Shown one piece after another: positions 1 through 6,708 of a stretch of DNA of 23,843 bases. The first letter of the stretch is position 1, and every line of letters begins with the position of its first letter. The position numbers and the translations under genes were made by a program. Below the pieces are notes generated by a model, which saw nothing but the letters and a program-made list of their open reading frames with translations, did no database searches and was not told the DNA's origin. This DNA comes from VMCP01 sp964415065 (GTDB taxonomy: Bacteria; Bacteroidota; Bacteroidia; NS11-12g; UBA955), in NCBI GenBank assembly GCA_964415065.1, contig CAYPYX010000033.1, positions 1 to 23,843 of the forward strand. The letters run 5' to 3'.

Positions 1-51
1 AATCGTGATTTCTTCATGTTTAATACGTTTTAAAGTTACTATTTTTTCCAT
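1..51 (-). CDS. Partial ORF, possible N-terminus of a tyrosine recombinase
   Basis: An ATG at 51-49 opens a minus-strand frame that runs off the left edge after 17 codons and reads MEKIVTLKRIKHEEITI. The start MEK-x-TLKR-I-x-H resembles the N-terminus of tyrosine recombinases common in Bacteroidota mobile regions. This rests on resemblance of a very short stretch. A recombinase here would fit the broken integrase remnant at 5316-5960, so the reverse transcriptase pair would sit between two recombinase genes. It could equally be an unrelated gene start. Confidence 0.3.
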   Translation of the reverse strand, partial: MEKIVTLKRIKHEEITI

Positions 52-74
52 TTTTAAAACGTACTCTTTTTGGG

Positions 75-100
75 GGAGCTTACAACAACAGGAGCTTACA
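75..100. repeat. 10-bp direct repeat GGAGCTTACA, two copies
   Basis: GGAGCTTACA occurs at 75-84 and again at 91-100, separated by 6 bases. It lies between the ncRNA terminator and the start of the left-edge ORF. It could be part of a recombination site or of the promoter of that ORF; nothing in the window decides this. Confidence 0.5.
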
Positions 101-111
101 TGCAACCCGTA

Positions 112-146
112 GTTTTAAAAAAGTAGCCCCCGACTTAGGCTACTTT
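112..146 (-). terminator. Intrinsic terminator ending the DRT3 operon and ncRNA
   Basis: On the minus strand a 9-bp perfect stem, AAAGTAGCC (146-138) with GGCTACTTT (128-120), encloses a 9-nt loop and is followed by a run of six T including the stem end. This is a standard rho-independent terminator for transcripts leaving drt3b. It would form the 3' end of the predicted ncRNA. Confidence 0.8.
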
Positions 147-225
147 CTTTCAAGAGTTCAATTTTTAAACCTACTTGAACCGCTTGTGTGTGGTGTCATT
201 TCTGACTGTCGGTTGCGGTAATATT
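117..225 (-). ncRNA. Predicted DRT3 ncRNA with ACACACA template tract
   Basis: Immediately after the drt3b stop, the minus strand can fold into an ordered structure. A closing stem pairs ACCGC (219-215) with GCGGT (183-179). Inside it is a hairpin, GTCA (206-203) and TGAC (198-195), capped by a GAAA tetraloop, followed by an apparently unpaired CCACACACAA (193-184). A second imperfect stem pairs TTCAAG (179-174) with CTTGAA (154-149) and continues inward. The intrinsic terminator closes the 3' end. DRT3 systems are known to need an ncRNA, and as I recall an ACACAC stretch in it templates repeat DNA synthesis by Drt3a. Position, structure and the tract all fit. The 5' end is not determined and may lie inside drt3b. 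Confidence 0.65.
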
Positions 226-2535
226 TTAATAAACTTCTTGACTTCGTTTTGCTTGTAATTCCATTCCAAAGTCAAAATTTGTCCATTTTATAAACCAATA
301 TTTTTCAGATTCAATTAATTCAATCTGATTTGTTGCAATATGAAGCAAATTTAATATTTCTTTTTTATACTTATACTTATTAATTGATTCATCAAAGTTA
401 TTGCGGAATTTAGAAATATAAACAGAAAGATTTTCCTCATATTTATAAACAGAATTGAATACCAAAGAACGATTCTTCAGCTCATTAAGATAATTTTTTA
501 ATAAACTGGAAAACCCATTAAAATGTCTAGGATTAAGAATTTTGTTTTTTATGGGGTTAATATTGTATATTTTTTTTGAAATGTAAATGAGTTTTTTTGA
601 ATATTCCTCCAAATTTGTGCATGGTTTTAAAAATTCAAACTCGAATTCATTAATTAGGTCTAAGATTTGTTTTTTATCATTTTTTTTAATTGATTCGTTT
701 AAAAACGGACAACTTAAAATATCTAAGAGCAATAAAAGAGTTTCAGTGTCATTTTTCCAATAAAAATCCTTTTTGTCTTCAAACTTCTTGTAAATGTGCT
801 TTTTTAGTTCTTCTTTTATAGGATCGTAAACTTCAATATCCTTGATGTAAAAGAGTAAAACCATAATACAAAAATAGTTTAACTCACTTGAAATTGTTAC
901 TTTGCCTGAATTAAACTGGATGTTAAAATAAGAACATAAGACCTTTGGACTAAGTCTATATTCCCTTCCTAATTGATTGAGTGCGATTAGTAAATATAAA
1001 CTTTCTACTTGCGTTGTTTTGTCAGATTTGTTTTTCTGAAGGACTTGGTAAATTTCATCAGATATTTTTTTGAAAATATTATGCTTATGGTTGGTCAAAA
1101 AAGGTTCTTTGTATTCATTTGATTTATTCTTTTTGAGAAAGCAAATTATTTTGTCAATAATGAGACATACTTTAATTGTTGAATTAACTCTTGGTTCCAC
1201 TGAATATAGAAAGAATGCAACATCAAGAATTTCAAAAAAACCTTTCTCAAATTGCTTTTGTATTTTTTGGTTTCTTTCTTCTTCTTTTATTGATTTCCAT
1301 TTATTTACAAGTTTCTTAGTCTTGTTATCCAATACTGCAAGACTATAATTCATTATGTCTTTGTAATCAATATTGGTTTCTTTTATAATCGACTTAAAAC
1401 GAGTGATGACATTATTAGATGAAAAGTAAAGGGATTCGTCTTCTTTCTCAATTAGCTTCAGATGTATATTAAAAAGGTCGGTAATCTTTTGTTTTGCTTG
1501 TGAGATTCCGGTAATAATTGGCTTGCCATAAGAAATAGATTTATTGTCGTTTAGATAAAGTTTGTACTCTTTTAAGCATAGTTTAAACTCCTTTAAAATT
1601 CGTTCTTTTTCTTCTTCTTTATTGTAAAAAATAAAATAATCATCTACATATCTAAAAATTTCATAATCTCTTTTATGAATTAATCGGGGTTGATTAGCAT
1701 CAGAAGAAAGAAGATTATTTAAAATGTCATTGTCAATTTGTTGAAGTATGAGTTCTGCAAAAATTCTAGAAAATTCAGGTCCAATTACAATGCCATTGGT
1801 TTCATTAGCATTTAAGTTTTGTAATAATTTGTCAAATTCTCCTGCAAAAGTTTTTCTTGAATCATTAATGTTATTTTTGATAATTGTTTTGTTGAATAAT
1901 GCCCAAGAAATTGTGTGTGTATAAATAGAATCAAAGCATTTTGAAATATCAATTTTAATAAGCTTATTAAACTTTTTTTCACTTCTATGAAACTGATAAG
2001 ATTCATAGAATTTGTGAATGTTACTGTATTTGTGATATGTGAAATATGACTTCAAATTCTCATACTCATTTTCGTTTTCTTCTATTTGTGCAAACTCAAA
2101 AGTATTATCTCCATTTTTACTGTGCAATCTGTCGTTAAAAAATGTAAATTTTGCAATGTCTGTCGGTTTACGAATAGAAAATTGACTTATGGATGAATAG
2201 TATAAGATTAGCGAATTGTACTTTTCGTAAAAATCAGAAACTGCTTTTTGATTGTTAGGGTGAATAATATTTAATTCACGAAAATCTGTTTCATTATGCT
2301 TAATCTTAAATCTGAAAGGCTGACTTGATTTTGCTGTACTAAATAATAAATTTTCAATTTCAGAATAAGCTTTGAACTTGTCCTTTTTGAATTTTGGATT
2401 CTTTAGAGCCTTGTTTCTTTTGTTTAGTAGTTTATAAAAATAGCGATTTGAAAATATCAAAGGCACTTCGTATGGAAGAACATCAGATAAAACGACTCTC
2501 TCTTTAGTGTATGGTATTTTTAATTTCTTTCTCAT
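226..2535 (-). CDS. drt3b: Drt3b-like defence reverse transcriptase (UG8 type)
   Basis: This 769-aa protein is a reverse transcriptase of the unknown-group/defence class. The N-terminus has SDVLPYEVPLIFSN (residues 17-30), a stretch I associate with Abi/DRT-type RTs. Motif A is KIDISKCFDS with Asp196. Motif B lies around 245-264 (NGIVIGPEFSRIFAELIL) and motif C is YVDD at 296-299, so the catalytic aspartates are intact. The remaining ~420 residues are a largely helical-looking C-terminal extension with no integrase, maturase or protease motif. It starts 4 nt after the upstream RT gene and is presumably co-transcribed. As I recall, in DRT3 this subunit makes the strand complementary to the ncRNA-templated one, using protein residues as template. 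Glu23 of PYEVP is worth comparing with the glutamate reported there. Assignment as the second DRT3 RT is inferred from the tandem RT layout and the ncRNA. Confidence 0.75.
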   Translation of the reverse strand: MRKKLKIPYTKERVVLSDVLPYEVPLIFSNRYFYKLLNKRNKALKNPKFKKDKFKAYSEIENLLFSTAKSSQPFRFKIKHNETDFRELNIIHPNNQKAVSDFYEKYNSLILYYSSISQFSIRKPTDIAKFTFFNDRLHSKNGDNTFEFAQIEENENEYENLKSYFTYHKYSNIHKFYESYQFHRSEKKFNKLIKIDISKCFDSIYTHTISWALFNKTIIKNNINDSRKTFAGEFDKLLQNLNANETNGIVIGPEFSRIFAELILQQIDNDILNNLLSSDANQPRLIHKRDYEIFRYVDDYFIFYNKEEEKERILKEFKLCLKEYKLYLNDNKSISYGKPIITGISQAKQKITDLFNIHLKLIEKEDESLYFSSNNVITRFKSIIKETNIDYKDIMNYSLAVLDNKTKKLVNKWKSIKEEERNQKIQKQFEKGFFEILDVAFFLYSVEPRVNSTIKVCLIIDKIICFLKKNKSNEYKEPFLTNHKHNIFKKISDEIYQVLQKNKSDKTTQVESLYLLIALNQLGREYRLSPKVLCSYFNIQFNSGKVTISSELNYFCIMVLLFYIKDIEVYDPIKEELKKHIYKKFEDKKDFYWKNDTETLLLLLDILSCPFLNESIKKNDKKQILDLINEFEFEFLKPCTNLEEYSKKLIYISKKIYNINPIKNKILNPRHFNGFSSLLKNYLNELKNRSLVFNSVYKYEENLSVYISKFRNNFDESINKYKYKKEILNLLHIATNQIELIESEKYWFIKWTNFDFGMELQAKRSQEVY

Positions 2536-2539
2536 AAAA

Positions 2540-4000
2540 CTATAAATCCTTCCAAATATTTATTATTTTTTCTATTTTCACAGCACCTCTTTTGTGCTTC
2601 TCATTGAAATTCAAATTTAATGTGTGCTTATTATTAAAACCGTTAGTAAAAGAAAGGGTGTTCAATTTTTTCTTGGAATTTATCGATAAACTTGCTGATA
2701 CTCTTTTAATTTCTGATTTCAAAAACTTATCGAGCTTTCCCAAGTCTTCCAATTCCTTCGTTAGAAATTCATTTGAAAAGTAAATCCCAATTAGTACATT
2801 ATCTTTTCTTCTATAAAGTTTAAAATTACTTGTAAGAATTTTTATTCTTTGAACAAGTTTATTGTTCGCTTTACTTGTATTTGGGGTATATTTTATTCCG
2901 TCTGAAAGAAATTCGTCAAATGAAATTTTTATTTTCGATTTATATCGTTTATACTTTTTATCTGACATTTTAATTGTTAATGGTTTTTGGTTTGACAGCG
3001 AAAATTTATACCCTAAATAAGTAATGTTGTAATTTTGTGTAACGCCATTTTTCAAATCAATTATTTGAGTTTTACTATTGTTCATTTTTAAGCTGAACTT
3101 TTCAATTATGCGCTTTACGTCTGACTTGTATGTCTTAACAGGAGTTGTTTGCTTTCTATTGTCTGGTGTGAAAATTATAATAATGTCGTCCACATAACGA
3201 GCAAAGTATGTTACGTTTGGCATAGATTTCAATACGCTATCCAAATCTTTAAGGTATAATTCCGAAAGAAAAGCACTTATTCCAATTCCTCTTGGTAGTC
3301 CAATTCTTTCATCATTTGCATTTTTTGCTCCATCAGCTACTAGTATATTCCAATATTGATTTAATATTTGTTTAATGACTTTTTTTGATGGGTAACTAAG
3401 TAAGCTGTTTTCATCTATTTTGTTTAGTAGTTGTTTATGGGGAATTGATTCATAAAATTTAGAAATATCAGTTCTCAAAATTACTTTTGGAAAGCCGTCT
3501 TTTAGAAAAAGGCTTAACTGTGCTATTAGTTTTTTTCGGTCGGATTGTTTTACATTGAATGTCTTGTATATATTTCTTTGAAGTTGCTTAAGCACAAAAA
3601 AGTTTTCAGGTGTATTTTCAGCTGTAAAAAGTTGGTCTCCAAACTTTACAATTCCTTTTTGAATTGTTAGTTTGAAATTTTCGTCATTAATTTTTGCACT
3701 TATTCCTTTCAGAATAACTTCCAACGCATTTTCTCGTTGTGCTTTTATTTCATCTTTTAGTTTTTCAAGCTTATTAACTTCTTTATAGTCTTCTGGTTTT
3801 CTTAGGTGTATTGCAGGTAATTTTAATTTTTCGTCTCGTATTTTTTTATTTAGCTCAATTATATCATTACTTAACTTTCTAGATTCTGAAAATAAATCAT
3901 TATTTTTAAAAAATGATTTATCTTCAAGATATTTTCCAAGTCGGTTTTCTACATCGAGAAGGATTCTGAAATTATCGAACGAAAAAGATTGATCTAACAT
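2540..4000 (-). CDS. drt3a: Drt3a-like defence reverse transcriptase (UG3 type)
   Basis: This 486-aa reverse transcriptase has all classical palm motifs. Motif A is LRTDISKFYESIPH with Asp178. Motif B is GLPRGIGIS at 234-242. Motif C is ARYVDD with the aspartates at 271-272. A motif D-like stretch MNNSKTQIIDL lies near 306-316, and motif E YLGYKF is at 328-333. The first ~130 residues are charged and helical, and residues 340-486 form a basic C-terminal region. There are no group II intron maturase or endonuclease domains, which argues against an intron or retroelement. It is the first gene of the pair. Within DRT3 its expected role is ncRNA-templated synthesis of repeat DNA during phage defence. 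That this is UG3 rather than another unknown-group RT rests on the tandem partner and the ncRNA, not on a search. Confidence 0.75.
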   Translation of the reverse strand: MLDQSFSFDNFRILLDVENRLGKYLEDKSFFKNNDLFSESRKLSNDIIELNKKIRDEKLKLPAIHLRKPEDYKEVNKLEKLKDEIKAQRENALEVILKGISAKINDENFKLTIQKGIVKFGDQLFTAENTPENFFVLKQLQRNIYKTFNVKQSDRKKLIAQLSLFLKDGFPKVILRTDISKFYESIPHKQLLNKIDENSLLSYPSKKVIKQILNQYWNILVADGAKNANDERIGLPRGIGISAFLSELYLKDLDSVLKSMPNVTYFARYVDDIIIIFTPDNRKQTTPVKTYKSDVKRIIEKFSLKMNNSKTQIIDLKNGVTQNYNITYLGYKFSLSNQKPLTIKMSDKKYKRYKSKIKISFDEFLSDGIKYTPNTSKANNKLVQRIKILTSNFKLYRRKDNVLIGIYFSNEFLTKELEDLGKLDKFLKSEIKRVSASLSINSKKKLNTLSFTNGFNNKHTLNLNFNEKHKRGAVKIEKIINIWKDL

Positions 4001-4054
4001 TTGCTTAATTTTCTTTACTACGTTTGGTTTTCTCTCGTTTGTGTTTCAATAAAA

Positions 4055-4195
4055 TTGCTGCCAACAGTTCAGGGCTTGGCGATGGCGGGCATTACTAAGC
4101 TCTAAACTGGCGGCAAGCACTGAAGTTTGATAGAAGCACAACGCTTTTAATATGTACTGTCCACCCGCTATCGCTAACCCCATGTTAGCGATTCG
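4055..4195. repeat. Structured, GC-richer intergenic element upstream of drt3a
   Basis: This ~140-bp noncoding stretch is visibly more GC-rich than its surroundings and has nested inverted repeats. GCGATGGCGGG (4079-4089) matches the complement of CCCGCTATCGC (4164-4174) at 10 of 11 positions. TTCAGGGCTTG (4068-4078) matches the complement of CAAGCACTGAA (4114-4124) at 10 of 11. A terminal palindrome, TCGCTAAC-5 nt-GTTAGCGA, lies around 4171-4191. It recalls repeats between accessory gene cassettes in Bacteroidota and could be a recombination site or a mobile repeat. It does not fit the integron attC consensus well. Confidence 0.45.
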
Positions 4196-4219
4196 GACTT
4201 CTTTTTCAGTCGTTTTTTG

Positions 4220-4316
4220 TGGTCGCAGAAGGACTCGAACCTTCATCAACCCTTGGGAAAAGCAGCGTTGTTCTGGTCTCTCCAAAGGGTTGCTCTGCCT
4301 GTTGAACTATACAACC
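4220..4316 (-). tRNA. tRNA-like sequence with expanded anticodon loop, probably a pseudo-tRNA
   Basis: The 97-nt minus-strand sequence has a fully paired acceptor stem GGTTGTA/TGCGACC with wobbles, discriminator A, a D arm GTTC/GAGC with a GG-containing loop, and a T arm GAAGG-TTCGAGT-CCTTC. The anticodon stem is ACCCT/AGGGT but encloses about 32 nt instead of 7, so no anticodon can be assigned. There is no encoded CCA end (ACA follows). The inserted bases partly extend the stem (TGG with CCC). It may be a tRNA relic split by insertion, or a tRNA carrying a very short intron-like insert. It directly follows the end of the HEPN pseudogene and may have been an integration site. Confidence 0.55.
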
Positions 4317-5177
4317 TATAGTTTAATTATTTCAAGATCATAGTCAGAAATATTATAGCCAAATTCAACTTTGCAATACATTTTGAATTTTGCTTTTTTC
4401 CTATTGGCCGTAAATACTTTTATTCTTTCATAATTCGCACTTAAAAATTTTTTAATGATATAATTTGTCAGTTTTGTTGTCCAAGCTTGGTGATAAATAA
4501 TTGATCAATTTTAGCTGTAAACTTTCTGTAAATATTTAAGAAGTCAAAAAGTTCAAGTTTGTTAAAGTCATCCACCGTTTTTCTCGAAAAGTCAATTTTA
4601 TATCTTTTGTTCTTTAGTTGCTCGTCCCAATATTCATTAAGTTTATTTCCATAATTATTTACTATTTCGAGAAGCAAGCCCTGTGTGGAGGTCGCTCTAT
4701 GTGTAATTCGATTTCTCCTTAATCTTATGTAATCTAAAGTTTTAATTTTAATTGGTCAAATGATTCTCCAATTTTCATCCCTAATCGATTAAAAAATTTC
4801 TCAAAAATCTTTTTGTCCTCAATGTCTTCTGTTTCTAGCTTTTGTTGTAAATCCAATATTTCCTCATTTAGGCTTTGTCCGAATTAGTGCAGTCGTATCA
4901 GAAAGTTTTCAAAGTATCTATAAGCAAGTTGATAAATAATTTTTAGTATTAAGTCTTGAGTGACAATATGTGAACTGCCCAAACAGACTAGACTTACATT
5001 GAATTGTCTGCTGTTTGAATTTTCGTTAAAAACTTCTGTCGTTAATTTTTGACAGTAATTTTTTAGATTTTCAGATTGGTCAATAGAAATTTGTTCCCAA
5101 ACAAAAATATAGTGAGAATAACAGTCATTCAATTCGGATAAGGTTTCTTCAAAGAGTTGTAATTGTTCTGTTCTCAT
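4316..5177 (-). pseudogene. Broken HEPN-type gene (nonsense codon plus frameshifts)
   Basis: A minus-strand ORF starts at 5177 (MRTEQLQLF) and stops at TAA 4884-4886. The same frame continues coding-like (FGQSLNEEILDLQQ) to a TAG at 4734-4736. There a one-base loss in a T run would explain a shift into LDYIRLRRNRITHR, which continues to 4468. A second shift near 4480 leads into a further ~55 coding-like codons (HQAWTTKLTNYIIKKF) ending at 4316. The RNRITH stretch is an R-x4-H motif of HEPN domains, which are RNases or helical partners in toxin-antitoxin and anti-phage systems. The parts read as one ancestral protein of about 285 residues. The number of lesions argues for real decay rather than one sequencing error. 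The HEPN call rests on the motif and the helical composition. Confidence 0.5.
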
Positions 5178-5315
5178 TTGCTGTAAGAGTTGTTTTTTTA
5201 GGCTGACCGAATAACTTATTTATAACCCTGCTTTTTTTCAACTTTCGCCGACTTTAAAACAAAATATGATAGATAAGCCTGATTAATTTTAGGGTTTATT
5301 TCAAATGTATTTTTT

Positions 5316-5960
5316 TTATGTCATTAAACAGTGGTTGAATTTGTTGGATGTTCTTCTACTTTTATGTCCGAGCAATTCTTAAATGTACCGCAAATCTGTA
5401 ACACTTTCTATTAAATGAGTTTCGTAATAGTGCCGTAACCAATGTGTGTTCACCCGTTTTGCAATGCCACTATATTTAACATCTTTGTTTAAGACACTAT
5501 CCAAACTTTTTTTAGAATACTGCTCTCCAGAAGTTTGTTCTTCAAACAACCATGCATTTGTACGGTATTTCTTGTAATATAATCGCAACAATACAGAGGA
5601 AACAAAGTTGCGTTGTTGTTTCAATGGAATGGCGTTTAACAAGTCATCATTCTCGGTGGCTGTAACTTTGCACTTGATGCTGGCGTTATAGATATTTCTC
5701 GAGGTGTTGATTAAACGAGAATTGCAAATGTTCCCTAAAAATAATGACAATTCTATCGACGTGTAATCGCCAAAAAAGGTGTTAGTAGAATCGTTATAAT
5801 TGGTTACACTATATCCGAATGCATCTTTAGCCATAACCGACCCCGAAAAATTAAAACCGCATGTTGTGGTGATTGGGGAATTAGGTGCCATTACCTTTGA
5901 CAATTCATAGCCCAAAAGGTTGGTTAAATTGTATAGGTTTGGGTTTCGGGGGATGTGCAT
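5316..5960 (-). pseudogene. Tyrosine recombinase remnant fused to an RHS-like fragment
   Basis: Codons from about residue 115 on match the C-terminal catalytic domain of a tyrosine recombinase (YYKKYRTNAWLFE, then WLRHYYETHLIESVTDLRYI). A TAA at 5379-5381 replaces the expected Gln of RYIQELLGH, and the frame continues ELLGHKSRRTSNKFNH to a second stop at 5316-5318. The catalytic Tyr position reads Phe (KFNH instead of IYTH), so the product would be inactive even with readthrough. The first ~90 residues are unrelated to recombinases; AKDAFGYSV...DYTSIE...LGNI resembles segments of Bacteroidota RHS repeat proteins. This looks like a recombination scar joining two gene fragments. The recombinase part is secure, the RHS part tentative. 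Confidence 0.65.
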
Positions 5961-5972
5961 AGCGGTATGTTT

Positions 5973-6080
5973 TCAGCAAGTTAACCAAAAAAACATTACT
6001 AAAATTGGTAAAAATTCACGGATTCTTGAAAGGCTCCTGTTTGTCGAAATTGTATGTGTATGTAGATCTATTTTTTTCAT
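5973..6080 (-). pseudogene. Relic of a PHP-domain gene start
   Basis: The ATG at 6080-6078 opens MKKIDLHTHTISTN, the classic first metal-binding motif (DLHTHT) of PHP-domain phosphoesterases. Similarity ends after about 14 residues and the frame stops at 5973-5975, so most of the gene is missing. Bacterial PHP proteins fused or linked to ATPases occur in defence islands, which would suit the surroundings, but the original partner cannot be seen. The short length leaves room for coincidence. Confidence 0.4.
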
Positions 6081-6355
6081 TTAATGCTTTTCTTATCTGT
6101 AATATTTGGTTGGATCGCATCATTTTGTTAAATTAACTCAAGTTGTGGCTTTTAAACGAAAGTTTCTATTTTGTTTATCACAAGCCCTTAAAATAAATAT
6201 ACTGTTGTCTGGTAGTTTCTTTTTAATTCGTTTTTCAGTTCTTCTAGAAGCAAATTCATTCCAAGTTTTTTCAACTACGTTAATATGGGAAAAATGCAGG
6301 ATTTTTTCTTTCTGTATTACTCGAAATATTTTCAACTACATTCTTTTTATTGACT

Positions 6356-6652
6356 TTAGTTTTTACATTTTGGGGTTGAACCAACTGGAATTGGATCAAT
6401 ATGCGTATTTATTCTAAAACAATCTTTAAAATTAGTGTTATTGTGTGTCGAACATAATGGAATAATATACTGATTTTTAAAGGCGTTCCCGTGGCATTTA
6501 ATCACATGACCACCCACTGTTGCTCGGTTTGTACAGCCGTAAACAGAGCAATCCTTAGCGTTATTATTTGTGTTATTTTCCCAATGTTTTAATGCACTTT
6601 TACACTTGCAGTTTAATGGAACTGATCCATTGCAATTTTTATAATTCGTCAT
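6356..6652 (-). CDS. Small zinc-binding HNH-like protein
   Basis: About 98 aa from the preferred ATG at 6652-6650; a further upstream frame begins at 6667 (MYLRT). Cysteine pairs NCNG/NCKC near the N-terminus are followed by CSVYGCTN, VGGHVIKCHG, YIIPLCSTHNN and a C-terminal CKN. The order Cys pair, GGHV, then PLCxxHNN is what I know from small HNH-like zinc proteins of Bacteroidota (VGAHV...WYIVPLC...CN). Whether it cleaves nucleic acid is unknown. The upstream start at 6667 is disfavoured because a -7-like box TACCTTCG (6664-6657) lies inside it. A palindromic operator at 6687-6702 sits 22 nt upstream of that box, as in front of the kinase operon, so it is probably part of the same regulon. 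Confidence 0.6.
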   Translation of the reverse strand: MTNYKNCNGSVPLNCKCKSALKHWENNTNNNAKDCSVYGCTNRATVGGHVIKCHGNAFKNQYIIPLCSTHNNTNFKDCFRINTHIDPIPVGSTPKCKN

Positions 6653-6656
6653 TGTA

Positions 6657-6664
6657 CGAAGGTA
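6657..6664 (-). promoter_or_regulatory. Candidate -7 box TACCTTCG for the HNH-like gene
   Basis: It matches the Bacteroidota TAnnTTTG consensus with one mismatch and lies 4 nt before the ATG at 6652. The spacing of 22 nt to the upstream palindrome equals that of the other two promoters described here. A transcript would have almost no leader. Confidence 0.4.
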
Positions 6665-6686
6665 CATTGAGAGTAATTTAATTTTT

Positions 6687-6702
6687 TAGTTACTTGTAAC
6701 TA
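6687..6702. promoter_or_regulatory. Palindromic site TAGTTACTTGTAACTA (operator copy 1)
   Basis: This 16-bp inverted repeat differs from the copy at 8995-9010 by one central base. It is flanked by T and A runs that extend the dyad to 6682-6707. It lies between the end of the response regulator gene and the start of the HNH-like gene. The A/T flanks mean it could also act as a weak terminator for the regulator operon. The repeat occurrence and matching promoter spacing favour a protein-binding site. Confidence 0.6.
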
Positions 6703-6708
6703 AAAAAA

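Noticed and set aside
1070..1348. Plus-strand frame inside drt3b
   Set aside because: It is a shadow of the RT gene; its composition and lack of motifs give no support.
1912..1920. A second TGTGTGTGT tract (ACACACACA on the minus strand), like the ncRNA template
   Set aside because: It lies inside the drt3b reading frame and encodes the IYTHT residues just after motif A. It has no surrounding RNA fold like that at 117-225, so I treat it as coding sequence.
226..4000. Retron, group II intron or diversity-generating retroelement
   Set aside because: No maturase or endonuclease domain, no msr/msd-type inverted repeat upstream and no template/variable repeat pair were seen. Two tandem RTs fit DRT3 better.
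4055..4195. Integron attC site
   Set aside because: The terminal boxes do not match RYYYAAC/GTTRRRY at the proper ends, and the GCTAAC/GTTAGC palindrome is only 5 nt apart. Similarity to cassette spacers remains, but not an attC call.
4046..4343. Open frames on both strands across the intergenic element and tRNA-like sequence
   Set aside because: They overlap structured noncoding sequence, have no recognisable protein motif, and the opposite-strand frames exclude each other.
6106..6417. 103-codon plus-strand frame and 65-codon minus-strand frame (TTG start at 6335)
   Set aside because: The plus-strand frame is hydrophobic and runs over the end of the HNH-like gene. The minus-strand one is charged and could be another gene relic, but it has no motif I can name.
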